Assembly (NCBI GenBank): GCA_937868145.1
Contig: CALMMH010001097.1
Span: 1 to 10,124, forward strand
Direction: 5' to 3'
Source of the DNA: an uncultured Phycisphaerales bacterium
Lineage (GTDB): Bacteria; Planctomycetota; Phycisphaerae; Sedimentisphaerales; Anaerobacaceae
Length of the DNA stretch: 10,124 nt
Shown here: positions 1 to 6,265 of the stretch, piece after piece
Position numbering within the stretch: the first letter of the stretch is position 1
Layout of the letters: every line of letters starts with the position of its first letter
Notes under the pieces: generated by a model
What the model was told of the DNA's origin: nothing
Databases searched by the model: none
The model's input: only the letters and a program-made list of their open reading frames with translations
Translations under genes and position numbers: made by a program

Positions 1-1753
1 CGAAGTGGGTCTTGCCGTAGTCGACGTCGCGAGGGCGGTAGAGCTTGACGCCTTGTTCATCGAAGTGCTCCAGAATGCTTTCGGCGTCGGCCCGGCGTCG
101 CTCGACATAAGGGAACACGTCGCCGAAGACGAGCGGGGCCGCCGGCGTGACGGTGTGCGACACCGAACCGAGGAACGGCTGACCCTGCGGCATCTTGGCG
201 GCAGCGAGATTTCGGGCGTCTCTCAGACGCGTCGCCATATCCGAATCGGATGCGTGATTGGCGAGCCAATCCATGTACATGACCGCGTCGCCCGCGGGTC
301 CTGCCTTGAAACTGTCGCCCCAGACGGCGTGGCGGAACAGGCCTCCTTCGTTGATCGCCGAGTCCAGCCAGCCGTGGGAGAGCAGCGTTACGGCGGCGTC
401 GAAGCCGCCCGCGAATTGCGGAACGGTCGGCAATCCCTCGATCTCCACGTACTTCTGGACCGCCGGGATGACGCTTTCGCCGCGGCCGCCGATGATCGTG
501 GCTCGCGCGGTGAGCGGCTGATCGGCCCTCATGACAAAGGGCGTGTGTGCGAGCGGAGCGTTCTCATAGCGGTTGTCGCCGACGGCGGGAGCGGTGAGCG
601 CCATGACGTGCGCGGCGGAGTTGTAGACCCGATCGGGCGAGTCAAACAGCGGGGCGGTGAGGTCCGACGGTTCCCACATCAAGCCGATGTAGCGGCCGCC
701 CTGGGCGATGGCCATGAGAGGGAATGTAATCTTGATCGGGTCCGGCACGCGGCGGATGTGCTCGCTTGTTGTGATGTCGGCTTCGCTGCTGCTGGGTTCG
801 TCGTCGAGGTACTCCAGACCTGCGAAGAGGCCTTGGGTTTTCCGCTCGCCGAATGTGCCCAGGCCGGGGAAGAGCGTCAGCCAAGGGAGATAGAGCACTT
901 GGCAATCACGGTCGGCGACGAACGTCGTCTCGATGGAAATCGAACCCGGACGCGGGCCGGCTCGAAAAGATCGCGTCACTGTCCACTTTCCGGCCTGATC
1001 GTTTTTGAGGATCGCAGTAACTGTGACCTCGCCGGCCGGTCCAATGTGAGAAGATACCTTCGCTTTTCTCAAAGCGAGCCAGTGAGCCTGTTCGTCGATC
1101 ATGAGGCCGATTTGTTCTGCCTCGTAGCCCGTGGCCATCTCTGTGTCGTCGACCTCGACAACGAAGTCGCCCACACCTCCTCGGGATTGAGTGACTGCCA
1201 GTTCGCCGGATCGTATGAGAGCCGCTTTGGCTTTGCCTTTGGCGGGTCTCTGGGGCTTCTCGAATTGCGGCGGTTCGATCGCGGCGAGCGTCTCTACGCG
1301 GATGGAGGCGACGACGATCCGGCCCTCGCTCGCGCCTGGGTCGAGCCGCAGTCGTGTGTTCGGTCCGAGCGGCTCGGAGATTATCAGAGAGTAATCATGC
1401 CATTGGCCATCGTCTTGAATGGAGAAGCGAACGGAGCGGCCGGCCTCGAACGTGCGGCCGTAAAACAGCTCGCCATAGGGATCGACATCGGATTTCATTC
1501 GTATGCGGATACGCGTCATTCCACTGCCGGGCAGGTCGATCGGCGGGCCTTCGATCCAGGGATCGATACCGGTTGACGTGAACGTCAGGCCTTCGGAAGA
1601 CGCGGCGAAATCCCTGACGTACGAGTTGCCTTGCCAACTGTGCACGCCTTGTGAGAAATCCCACGTCGCCACCTCAGCAGCGTTGGCGACAGTCGAAAGA
1701 CCGAGAAGCAGAACAAATGCCGGCAATCCGCGAGAGATTCTGTCGATGCGCAT
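1..1753 (-). CDS. Large secreted protein of unknown function, 3' part missing
   Basis: The frame is open from an ATG at 1753 to the left edge (584 codons, no stop), so the C-terminus is missing. The start is supported by GGAGGT seven bases upstream and by a clear signal peptide: MRID..R, a hydrophobic stretch about residues 10-22, and likely cleavage after Ala25 (ANA|AEV). Residues about 27-155 look like an all-beta module, beginning WDFSQGVHSW and rich in alternating polar and hydrophobic strands, similar in style to galactose-binding or carbohydrate-binding folds. A Lys/Pro/Ala linker follows at about 157-178, then a long region that I cannot assign. It contains SHGWLDSAINEGGLFRHAVW and YMDWLANHASDSD, which suggest a helical domain towards the end. 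Export and the N-terminal module are compatible with a polysaccharide-acting enzyme or binding protein, but no catalytic motif was recognised. It diverges from queG and shares its 85-base upstream gap. Confidence 0.85.
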   Translation of the reverse strand, partial: MRIDRISRGLPAFVLLLGLSTVANAAEVATWDFSQGVHSWQGNSYVRDFAASSEGLTFTSTGIDPWIEGPPIDLPGSGMTRIRIRMKSDVDPYGELFYGRTFEAGRSVRFSIQDDGQWHDYSLIISEPLGPNTRLRLDPGASEGRIVVASIRVETLAAIEPPQFEKPQRPAKGKAKAALIRSGELAVTQSRGGVGDFVVEVDDTEMATGYEAEQIGLMIDEQAHWLALRKAKVSSHIGPAGEVTVTAILKNDQAGKWTVTRSFRAGPRPGSISIETTFVADRDCQVLYLPWLTLFPGLGTFGERKTQGLFAGLEYLDDEPSSSEADITTSEHIRRVPDPIKITFPLMAIAQGGRYIGLMWEPSDLTAPLFDSPDRVYNSAAHVMALTAPAVGDNRYENAPLAHTPFVMRADQPLTARATIIGGRGESVIPAVQKYVEIEGLPTVPQFAGGFDAAVTLLSHGWLDSAINEGGLFRHAVWGDSFKAGPAGDAVMYMDWLANHASDSDMATRLRDARNLAAAKMPQGQPFLGSVSHTVTPAAPLVFGDVFPYVERRRADAESILEHFDEQGVKLYRPRDVDYGKTHF

Positions 1754-1760
1754 CGCAACA

Positions 1761-1766
1761 ACCTCC
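1761..1766 (-). promoter_or_regulatory. Shine-Dalgarno of the secreted-protein gene
   Basis: GGAGGT on the minus strand lies seven bases before the ATG at 1753. It fixes the start of the large secreted protein, which has no other candidate start with both a ribosome site and a signal peptide. Confidence 0.75.
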
Positions 1767-1823
1767 GATTCGATGAAAAGGCCGAAAACGCGAAGAGTCC
1801 ATGGCGCGGACCTCGCGTGGCGT

Positions 1824-1831
1824 AGTATAAT
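1824..1831. promoter_or_regulatory. Overlapping divergent -10 boxes
   Basis: The plus strand carries a perfect TATAAT at 1826-1831. The minus strand reads TATACT through 1829-1824, five of six matches. They share four bases and point towards queG and the secreted-protein gene respectively. No good -35 hexamer was found at 16-18 bp on either side. From the plus box, transcription would begin around 1837-1839, at or next to the queG ATG. From the minus box it would begin near 1817, giving a leader of about 64 bases. The assignment rests on motif match and position only. Confidence 0.5.
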
Positions 1832-1838
1832 CGCTTGC

Positions 1839-2786
1839 ATGAGTCTCGAACAGGACATAAAGGAGAAGGCCCTGGAACTCGGCTTCGACGCTGTGGGCAT
1901 CACCGACGCTTCGCCCATCGGGCGCGAGCATGCGGAACATTTTCAGACGTGGCTGCAATCCGGTTACGCCGGTCCACTGGCGTACATGCACCGCAATCTG
2001 GAGAAACGTCTCGATCCGAGCAGACTCCTGGACGGCGCGCGGTCGGTGGTCGTCGTCGCGCTGAATTACAAACCCAGCATACCGGCGGCAGCGGTAGGTT
2101 GGGTTCCGCCCACCCTCTTGACCGACAGAGGAGAGCCGGCAGCCCAAGTCGCACAATTCGCCCAGTACGAAGATTATCACGACTTCATCAAGAGACTCCT
2201 GCGTGATTTGGCCGACTTCCTTCAGAGCCGGACGGACGGATTGCAGCGATTCAGGCGATGCGTGGACTCAGCGCCGGTGGCGGAGAAGGCCCTGGCGATG
2301 CGTGCGGGTCTGGGGTTCATCGGCCGGAACCATCTGTTCATTCACCCGCGATTGGGTCCGCAGATTCTGCTGGGCGAGTTGATTACGACGGTGGCTCTGA
2401 AGCCCGATGAGCCCTGCGGCGGCGACTGCGCCGGTTGCGACCTGTGCCTGAAGGCCTGCCCGACCGGGGCATTGCGAAGCGATGGCTTCCTCGATGTCCG
2501 CCAGTGCATCAGTTGTCTGACGCAATACGACCCATCGCCGAAGATCGGCAATTGGCTCTTCGGTTGTGACGAATGCCTGCTGGCCTGTCCCCATCAACAA
2601 CGCGCACCGGTTTGCGCGAATCGGAAGTTCGCGCACCATGTCGAGCGGGGACGGTTGAATTTGCGGGAGTTGACCGAGATCACGCCGGAGACATTCGAAG
2701 CGAGGTTCGGCGACTCGCCCCTGCACAGAGCCGGACTCGAAGCGATGAAACGCAATGCAAAGATCTGCTTGCGCAACCGCGATTAG
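1839..2786 (+). CDS. queG: Epoxyqueuosine reductase QueG
   Basis: This cytosolic enzyme reduces epoxyqueuosine to queuosine at the wobble base of GUN tRNAs, the last step of queuosine synthesis, using cobalamin and two 4Fe-4S clusters (family knowledge). The 315-residue product shows the hallmarks. VDSAPVAEKALA at 142-153 carries Asp143, at the position of the family's proposed catalytic Asp, followed by AGLGFIGRNHL. The ferredoxin-like cysteines are C193, C197, C200, C203, C207 and C223, C226, C243, C246, C250, with CP at 207-208 and 250-251. At 315 residues it matches the short form; E. coli and Bacillus proteins are nearer 380 with an added C-terminal helical region. The ATG at 1839 was chosen because homology begins at MSLEQDIKEKALELGFDAVG; the reading frame is open further upstream but that part is not protein-like. 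No Shine-Dalgarno precedes it. The last four bases overlap the anti-sigma gene. Confidence 0.95.
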   Translation: MSLEQDIKEKALELGFDAVGITDASPIGREHAEHFQTWLQSGYAGPLAYMHRNLEKRLDPSRLLDGARSVVVVALNYKPSIPAAAVGWVPPTLLTDRGEPAAQVAQFAQYEDYHDFIKRLLRDLADFLQSRTDGLQRFRRCVDSAPVAEKALAMRAGLGFIGRNHLFIHPRLGPQILLGELITTVALKPDEPCGGDCAGCDLCLKACPTGALRSDGFLDVRQCISCLTQYDPSPKIGNWLFGCDECLLACPHQQRAPVCANRKFAHHVERGRLNLRELTEITPETFEARFGDSPLHRAGLEAMKRNAKICLRNRD

Positions 2787-3829
2787 GGCGCCAGGAAGAT
2801 GTCCATATCGCTGTCGGGGAATTCGCAGCCGCGAATCTCCGTGCCGGTGGACATGCCCCGCAGGATATAGATGTCGTCGTCGGAAATGCTGGTCCGCCGA
2901 GTTCGGGCGAATTCGACCGAGCCGTCGTACAGCAGGGCGTTCTGTCCGCGGCCGCCGTGATTGCGGCTGTTCGACGTCATCATCTTCTCGCACAACTGGA
3001 AGCTAAGCAACGCAGAGGGGTCCGAAGGAAGTTCCTCCGTGAGCGGGTTGCGATCCGCCAGAAGGACGCGCTTCTGCATCATCAGGTCGCGGTCGTTGGA
3101 TGTCGGGCAGGGAATTCGGATACTGTACTGGATGTAGGTTCGGCTGGGGAAGTCGGTGAAGCTCTGTATATTGAATCCATCGAAACTGAGTTTCCGTCCG
3201 TCGGGCCGGCCGGGACAAAGGAAGTGGCTCGCATCTACGTAGCCTTGCCTGACCAACTCCCAAACCTGGCGGGTGTTGGAGTGATTCTCCTGACCCTGAT
3301 ACCCGACTTTCCACCACGGTGCCCCGGGCGTCACCGCCATGGCCGGCAGGAAACCGTCGTGATCGGACACATAGCCGCGAATTCCGCCATAGACGTCGGC
3401 CAGCTGCGAGCCGCATTGGGTCTGCCAAGATCGACCTCGCATGTGACCGATGGCGGGGAAGGCGACGCTGATAAATAGGATGACGGCCGCCGCCGCCGCG
3501 AGAACTTCCGTCCAGTTCCGCCATAGGGGGACACGGATTGGGTGACCCTCAAGGCGTTCGGCAGCAAGCAACGGGTCTACCGAGCCCCGGCCCGCCGGGG
3601 ACTTCGCTTCACTCATTCGCGAAAAGAGCCGTTCGGTCAGATCGTCGGGACAGGGCTCCAGTTCCAGAGCGTCAAGGGGAGCAAGAATAAGCTGGATCGA
3701 CTGGTAGAGTTCCACCGCGTCTTCATTGGCAGCGATCAGGGCCTCAACTTCTTCGTTTTCACGTTCGGTTGTCAAACCCAGAGAGTAATCAAACAACAAT
3801 TGCTTTTGACGGTCACTTAGCGGCGTCAT
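2783..3829 (-). CDS. Anti-sigma factor-like membrane protein with pseudopilin-like outer domain
   Basis: The 348-residue product is encoded directly after the ECF sigma factor and overlaps it by ATGA, so the two are probably co-translated. The N-terminus (about 1-75; LLFDYSLGLTTERENEEVEA) is helical and looks like the cytosolic sigma-binding part of planctomycete anti-sigma factors, without a HxxxCxxC zinc motif. A single membrane helix lies at about 107-128. The rest should be outside the inner membrane and resembles the globular part of DUF1559/type II pseudopilins: CGSQLADVYGGIRGYVSDHDGFLP (139-162), and NHGGRGQNALLYDGSVEF (290-307), which carries His291, Asp302 and Gly303 as an H-X10-DG variant of the planctomycete H-X9-DG motif. 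It likely holds the sigma factor at the membrane until an envelope signal arrives; this role is inferred from gene order and topology. An alternative is a membrane protein made with, but not inhibiting, the sigma factor. Confidence 0.75.
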   Translation of the reverse strand: MTPLSDRQKQLLFDYSLGLTTERENEEVEALIAANEDAVELYQSIQLILAPLDALELEPCPDDLTERLFSRMSEAKSPAGRGSVDPLLAAERLEGHPIRVPLWRNWTEVLAAAAAVILFISVAFPAIGHMRGRSWQTQCGSQLADVYGGIRGYVSDHDGFLPAMAVTPGAPWWKVGYQGQENHSNTRQVWELVRQGYVDASHFLCPGRPDGRKLSFDGFNIQSFTDFPSRTYIQYSIRIPCPTSNDRDLMMQKRVLLADRNPLTEELPSDPSALLSFQLCEKMMTSNSRNHGGRGQNALLYDGSVEFARTRRTSISDDDIYILRGMSTGTEIRGCEFPDSDMDIFLAP

Positions 3830-4449
3830 TTGACCTCTTTACTCCCAACTGCGGCCTTCCAATCTTTTGCGAAGCGTGCCACGGCAGTATGTAACCTGCT
3901 CTTGACGGTTCCGATAGGTATACCGAGGATGTCGGCCATTTGTTTGTATGAAAATCGGTTGAAATAGGCCAGAACGAGGATCTCGCGGAGGTTCTCCGGC
4001 ATATTTGCTATAACCTCGCTAACCCGCGTAGCTGTTTCATTCCGCTCGACTTCGTCGTAAGGGACGGCGGTGTCGGAACTTAGAGCGTTGAGCATTTCGT
4101 CGAAGGACATGTCCTCCGATTCCGAGATCGTCCCGATGGGCACGGCGCTGTTCCGCTGGGACTTGCGAAGGGCGTCTTTGGCCTTGTTCGCCGCAATGGT
4201 GAACAGCCAGGGACGCAGCGGTCGGGACGGGTCGAAGCTCTCCCGACTGGTGAACAGCTGCAGGAACGTCTCCTGGAACACGTCGTCCACAAGGTCCGAC
4301 TGGTTCAGGAACTGCTTGAGGAACGCGTAGAGACTGTTCTTATATCGATTCACGATTTCTCGGAATGCGTCTTCATCGCCTTCGATGTAGCTCTGCAGCA
4401 ACTCCGCATCCGTCAATTTCTCAAATGGGCGTTTCATAGTGATATTCAT
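3826..4449 (-). CDS. ECF-type RNA polymerase sigma factor
   Basis: The 207-residue protein has the two domains of an extracytoplasmic-function sigma factor. Region 2 spans about 27-96 (EDAFREIVNRYKNSLYAFL, DDVFQETFLQLF, and RPWLFTIAANKAKDALRK for -10 recognition and melting). Region 4 spans about 143-196 (MPENLREILVLAYF, then the helix-turn-helix FSYKQMADILGIPIGTVKSRLH for the -35). They are joined by an acidic linker at 105-137. It directs RNA polymerase to a specific promoter set. The ATG at 4449 was chosen over a TTG at 4467 and an ATG at 4437 because AGG lies eight bases upstream and the ECF homology follows closely. The stop TGA overlaps the ATG of the downstream anti-sigma gene. An inverted repeat sits immediately before the start. 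Target genes are not visible, though the divergent DUF481 gene is a neighbour. Confidence 0.93.
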   Translation of the reverse strand: MNITMKRPFEKLTDAELLQSYIEGDEDAFREIVNRYKNSLYAFLKQFLNQSDLVDDVFQETFLQLFTSRESFDPSRPLRPWLFTIAANKAKDALRKSQRNSAVPIGTISESEDMSFDEMLNALSSDTAVPYDEVERNETATRVSEVIANMPENLREILVLAYFNRFSYKQMADILGIPIGTVKSRLHTAVARFAKDWKAAVGSKEVK

Positions 4450-4450
4450 T

Positions 4451-4489
4451 ATATGAACCTGCCGCAAAAAGGGAAACCCCTGTTCATAT
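4451..4489. repeat. Inverted repeat at the sigma gene start
   Basis: ATATGAAC (4451-4458) and GTTCATAT (4482-4489) are perfect 8-bp complements separated by 23 bases, which include GGGAAACCC (4471-4479). The right edge is two bases from the ATG at 4449 as read on the minus strand, and the sigma gene's AGG ribosome site lies inside. It could be an operator or an mRNA hairpin that hides the ribosome site. Confidence 0.45.
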
Positions 4490-4570
4490 CTCTAGAAAGA
4501 ACAAAACCTTGCAGGTGGAGCCCATTTTCATCTCGCGGATACAATCGAACGAGCGCGAGCCGACCCCTGG

Positions 4571-4598
4571 AGTTTACTCCCGCTGTATTCCGCGGTTC
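4571..4598 (-). promoter_or_regulatory. Possible promoter of the sigma/anti-sigma operon
   Basis: On the minus strand GAACC (4598-4594), resembling the AAC core of ECF -35 elements, is followed after 17 bases by TAAACT (4576-4571). The perfect palindrome GGAGTTTACTCC (4569-4580) covers the putative -10. Start of transcription would fall near 4564, leaving a leader of about 115 bases containing the inverted repeat. ECF genes often activate their own promoter (family knowledge), but the -10 here is not a typical ECF one, so this is weak. Confidence 0.25.
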
Positions 4599-4759
4599 AT
4601 CTTTTGAGCTGTCTATCTATTGGATGACCATGTCCTCATACAGGTCGTTATCGGACTCGCCTCCGCATTGTACGACTCCTGGACTGTTTTACTGATACGC
4701 CGGGAGCACTTATCGGAAACCGAGGTTTTTACCCATGCCGGCAAAGCATGAAACCGGGC

Positions 4760-4788
4760 TTGACAGAGTCGGCCGTCCTCTGTAGGCT
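4760..4788 (+). promoter_or_regulatory. Sigma70-like promoter of the DUF481 gene
   Basis: A perfect TTGACA at 4760-4765 is followed after exactly 17 bases by TAGGCT at 4783-4788. That hexamer keeps the T, A and final T that matter most in a -10. Transcription would start near 4795 and leave a leader of about 70 bases before the ATG at 4865. Confidence 0.55.
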
Positions 4789-4864
4789 CGCAGAGAATTG
4801 GGATGCGTACGCCCAGAAAGTTGGCAGGGCCCAGAGCCCACGGATGATTTGAAGGGGAGCAAAT

Positions 4865-5902
4865 ATGTCTCGTGCCGCAATGATCGTCTTTGTGTGCGTC
4901 CTTACCTGTGCGACAGTTGTCCTCGGCGATGAAGTCCAACTCAAAAATGGCGATCGCCTCACCGGCCAGATCGTGCAGTTGACGGACGGCAAGCTCGTTT
5001 TGAAATCCCAACTCGCCGGGGAAATCACCGTCAATCTCTCGGACATCAAGACCTTCAGCAGCGATGCGCCGATTGAGGTCCACCTCAAGGATGGCACCGT
5101 GCTGCACCAGCCGGTCACGGCGGGCGGGCCGAATGAGTTCGCCATTTCCGTGGGCGAGCCTCTCAAGCCTCAATCGTTCGAGCTGGCCGATGTCGCCTCC
5201 ATCAATCCGCCGCCGAAGCCCGAGCCCAAATGGACCGGCAGCATTTCCGGCGCCGTGAGCTCGACGCACGGGAATACAAAAGCTGAAGCGGTCAGCGCCA
5301 GCGTGAGCGTCGCCCGACGATCGGAGAAGGACAGGACCACCGGCGGCGCGGACTACGGTAAGACCCAGCAGAGAGACCGCGACACCCGGGAGGATAAAAC
5401 CACCGAAGACTGGTGGCGGGCGAGGGCCCAGTACGACTATTTCTTCACGAAGAAGTTTTTCGGATTCATGAACGGCCGCTATGAAAAAGACGCGATCGCA
5501 GATCTGGATCGGCGCGTCGTGGTCGGCGGCGGTGCCGGTTATCAGTGGATTGAAACGGACCGGAGCAGCTTCTCCACCAACCTCGGTCTTGCATCGCTCT
5601 ATGAGAAGTACGATGTGGATCCGCCGGCGGAGGACAGCAACAGCCAGATCTCCCTGCAGGCCGGATACAACTTCGATCATCGCATCACGGACACCCTCCG
5701 ATTCGTTCACGATCTGACCTACTATCCGAGCTTGGAACAGTTCTCCGATTACTACCTGACCACGACGGCGCAACTGCGAGCCAACCTGACGAAGACGATG
5801 TTCGCAGACTTCCGCGTCATCTTCAACTACGACGAGAGCCCCGCGCCGGACCAGGGCAGCACAGACGTCAAATACCTCCTGGGCGTCGGGTTGAGCTTCT
5901 AA
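4865..5902 (+). CDS. DUF481-type outer-membrane beta-barrel protein
   Basis: The 345-residue product has a signal peptide (MSRAAMIVFVCVLTCATVVLG, cleavage near 21). Two similar beta units of SH3/Sm-like style follow: EVQLKNGDRLTGQIVQ at 23-38 and IEVHLKDGTVLHQPVT at 70-85. From about 122 to the end it has the alternating amphipathic strands of the DUF481/YdiY family, with regular aromatic girdle residues (YDYFF, WIETDRSSFSTNLGLASLYEKY) and a terminal phenylalanine, as needed for barrel insertion. It should sit in the outer membrane. The biochemical role of the family is unknown. AGGGGAG five bases before the ATG supports the start. It has its own promoter and diverges from the ECF sigma operon, so regulation by that sigma factor is possible but not shown. 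No terminator-like hairpin with a T run follows the stop. Confidence 0.85.
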   Translation: MSRAAMIVFVCVLTCATVVLGDEVQLKNGDRLTGQIVQLTDGKLVLKSQLAGEITVNLSDIKTFSSDAPIEVHLKDGTVLHQPVTAGGPNEFAISVGEPLKPQSFELADVASINPPPKPEPKWTGSISGAVSSTHGNTKAEAVSASVSVARRSEKDRTTGGADYGKTQQRDRDTREDKTTEDWWRARAQYDYFFTKKFFGFMNGRYEKDAIADLDRRVVVGGGAGYQWIETDRSSFSTNLGLASLYEKYDVDPPAEDSNSQISLQAGYNFDHRITDTLRFVHDLTYYPSLEQFSDYYLTTTAQLRANLTKTMFADFRVIFNYDESPAPDQGSTDVKYLLGVGLSF

Positions 5903-5993
5903 CTCGCGAGAAGCGAACTTGTCCACGTGAAGCTCTTGCAGTCTCCGGATGGGCCCGTGTGCTTCCACACCTGCCGAAGCGATGGCCGGTCGT

Positions 5994-6012
5994 GAGCCGG
6001 ACGGTCCGGTTC
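5994..6012 (+). other. Hairpin resembling the base of group II intron domain V
   Basis: GAGCCGGA (5994-6001) pairs with TCCGGTTC (6005-6012) around a 3-base loop, with one G-U pair at the third position. This matches the lower helix of group II intron domain V, including the AGC catalytic triad and its G-U wobble (family knowledge). The upper helix, the two-base bulge and the GNRA loop of the usual 34-nt domain are missing. No reverse transcriptase is present. It may be a decayed intron end or a chance inverted repeat. Confidence 0.25.
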
Positions 6013-6146
6013 CGAGGAGCCGTTGGTGAATGGGAGGACGATCCTGAACGCGCTGTGCCGGGAGGGAAAGCATGGGGTGGCGGTGTCCATCTGATCCGGT
6101 CGCCTCGCGTCGAACGCGATTCTGTCCCGCAATACGATTGTCTCTC

Positions 6147-6159
6147 GCGAAGTTTTCGC
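6147..6159. promoter_or_regulatory. Candidate operator upstream of the sugar operon
   Basis: GCGAA (6147-6151) and TTCGC (6155-6159) form an inverted repeat around a 3-base centre, five bases before a possible -35. The spacing and position suit a dimeric regulator such as a LacI-type protein, but no regulator gene is in the window. Confidence 0.3.
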
Positions 6160-6164
6160 AATAG

Positions 6165-6193
6165 TTGCATCCTTTCGCCGCAAGCGGTATTCT
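6165..6193 (+). promoter_or_regulatory. Candidate promoter of the sugar ABC operon
   Basis: TTGCAT (6165-6170), a 17-base spacer, then TATTCT (6188-6193), which matches four of six -10 positions. Transcription would start near 6200 and leave a leader of about 65 bases. It is the best match in the gap and is correctly placed, but the -35 is only half conserved. Confidence 0.4.
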
Positions 6194-6265
6194 GGGGACC
6201 TCATCAGAGCGGCGGCGGCTCTGCGACCCGCTGCGACCGGGCAGATTGAAATAGGAGAGCAGATC

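Larger units (their letters stand above)
4450..4864. other. 415-base divergent intergenic region
   Basis: This gap separates the minus-strand sigma/anti-sigma operon from the plus-strand DUF481 gene. It holds an 8-bp inverted repeat beside the sigma start (4451-4489), a 12-bp palindrome (4569-4580) overlapping a possible minus-strand -10, a short CATGC/GCATG inverted repeat (4734-4750) and a good plus-strand promoter (4760-4788). No credible small gene or RNA gene was found; the short open frames there have no ribosome site or protein-like composition. Confidence 0.6.
5903..6265. other. 363-base non-coding region before the sugar ABC operon
   Basis: The palindrome CTCGCGAG directly follows the DUF481 stop (5903-5910). 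Next come a group II domain V-like hairpin (5994-6012), a candidate operator (6147-6159), a candidate promoter (6165-6193) and a Shine-Dalgarno (6253-6257). One 96-codon frame at 5959-6249 crosses all these elements, lacks a ribosome site and has an arginine/proline/glycine-rich composition typical of chance frames. No RNA gene was recognised. Confidence 0.6.

Noticed and set aside
5..1576. 523-codon open frame on the plus strand
   Set aside because: It is antisense to the secreted-protein gene, which has a signal peptide and ribosome site. Its translation is Arg/Asp/Gly/Val-rich without domains, as expected from the reverse strand of a GC-rich gene.
1503..1838. Upstream in-frame extension of queG
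   Set aside because: It overlaps the divergent gene, is not QueG-like, and family homology starts at the ATG at 1839.
2573..3478. 301-codon plus-strand frame
   Set aside because: It is antisense to the anti-sigma gene and has no domain-like pattern.
4450..4467. TTG at 4467 as the sigma factor start
   Set aside because: The ATG at 4449 has a better placed ribosome site, and the extra six residues add nothing conserved.
4453..4695. 80-codon plus-strand frame in the divergent gap
   Set aside because: No ribosome site, Ser/Pro/Arg-rich composition, and it crosses the inverted repeat and promoter candidates.
4713..4730. Terminator-like TCGG-AAA-CCGA followed by T5
   Set aside because: The stem is only four base pairs and no plus-strand gene ends upstream within reach.
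5959..6249. 96-codon plus-strand frame before the binding-protein gene
   Set aside because: No ribosome site, low-complexity composition, and it overlaps the candidate promoter and operator.
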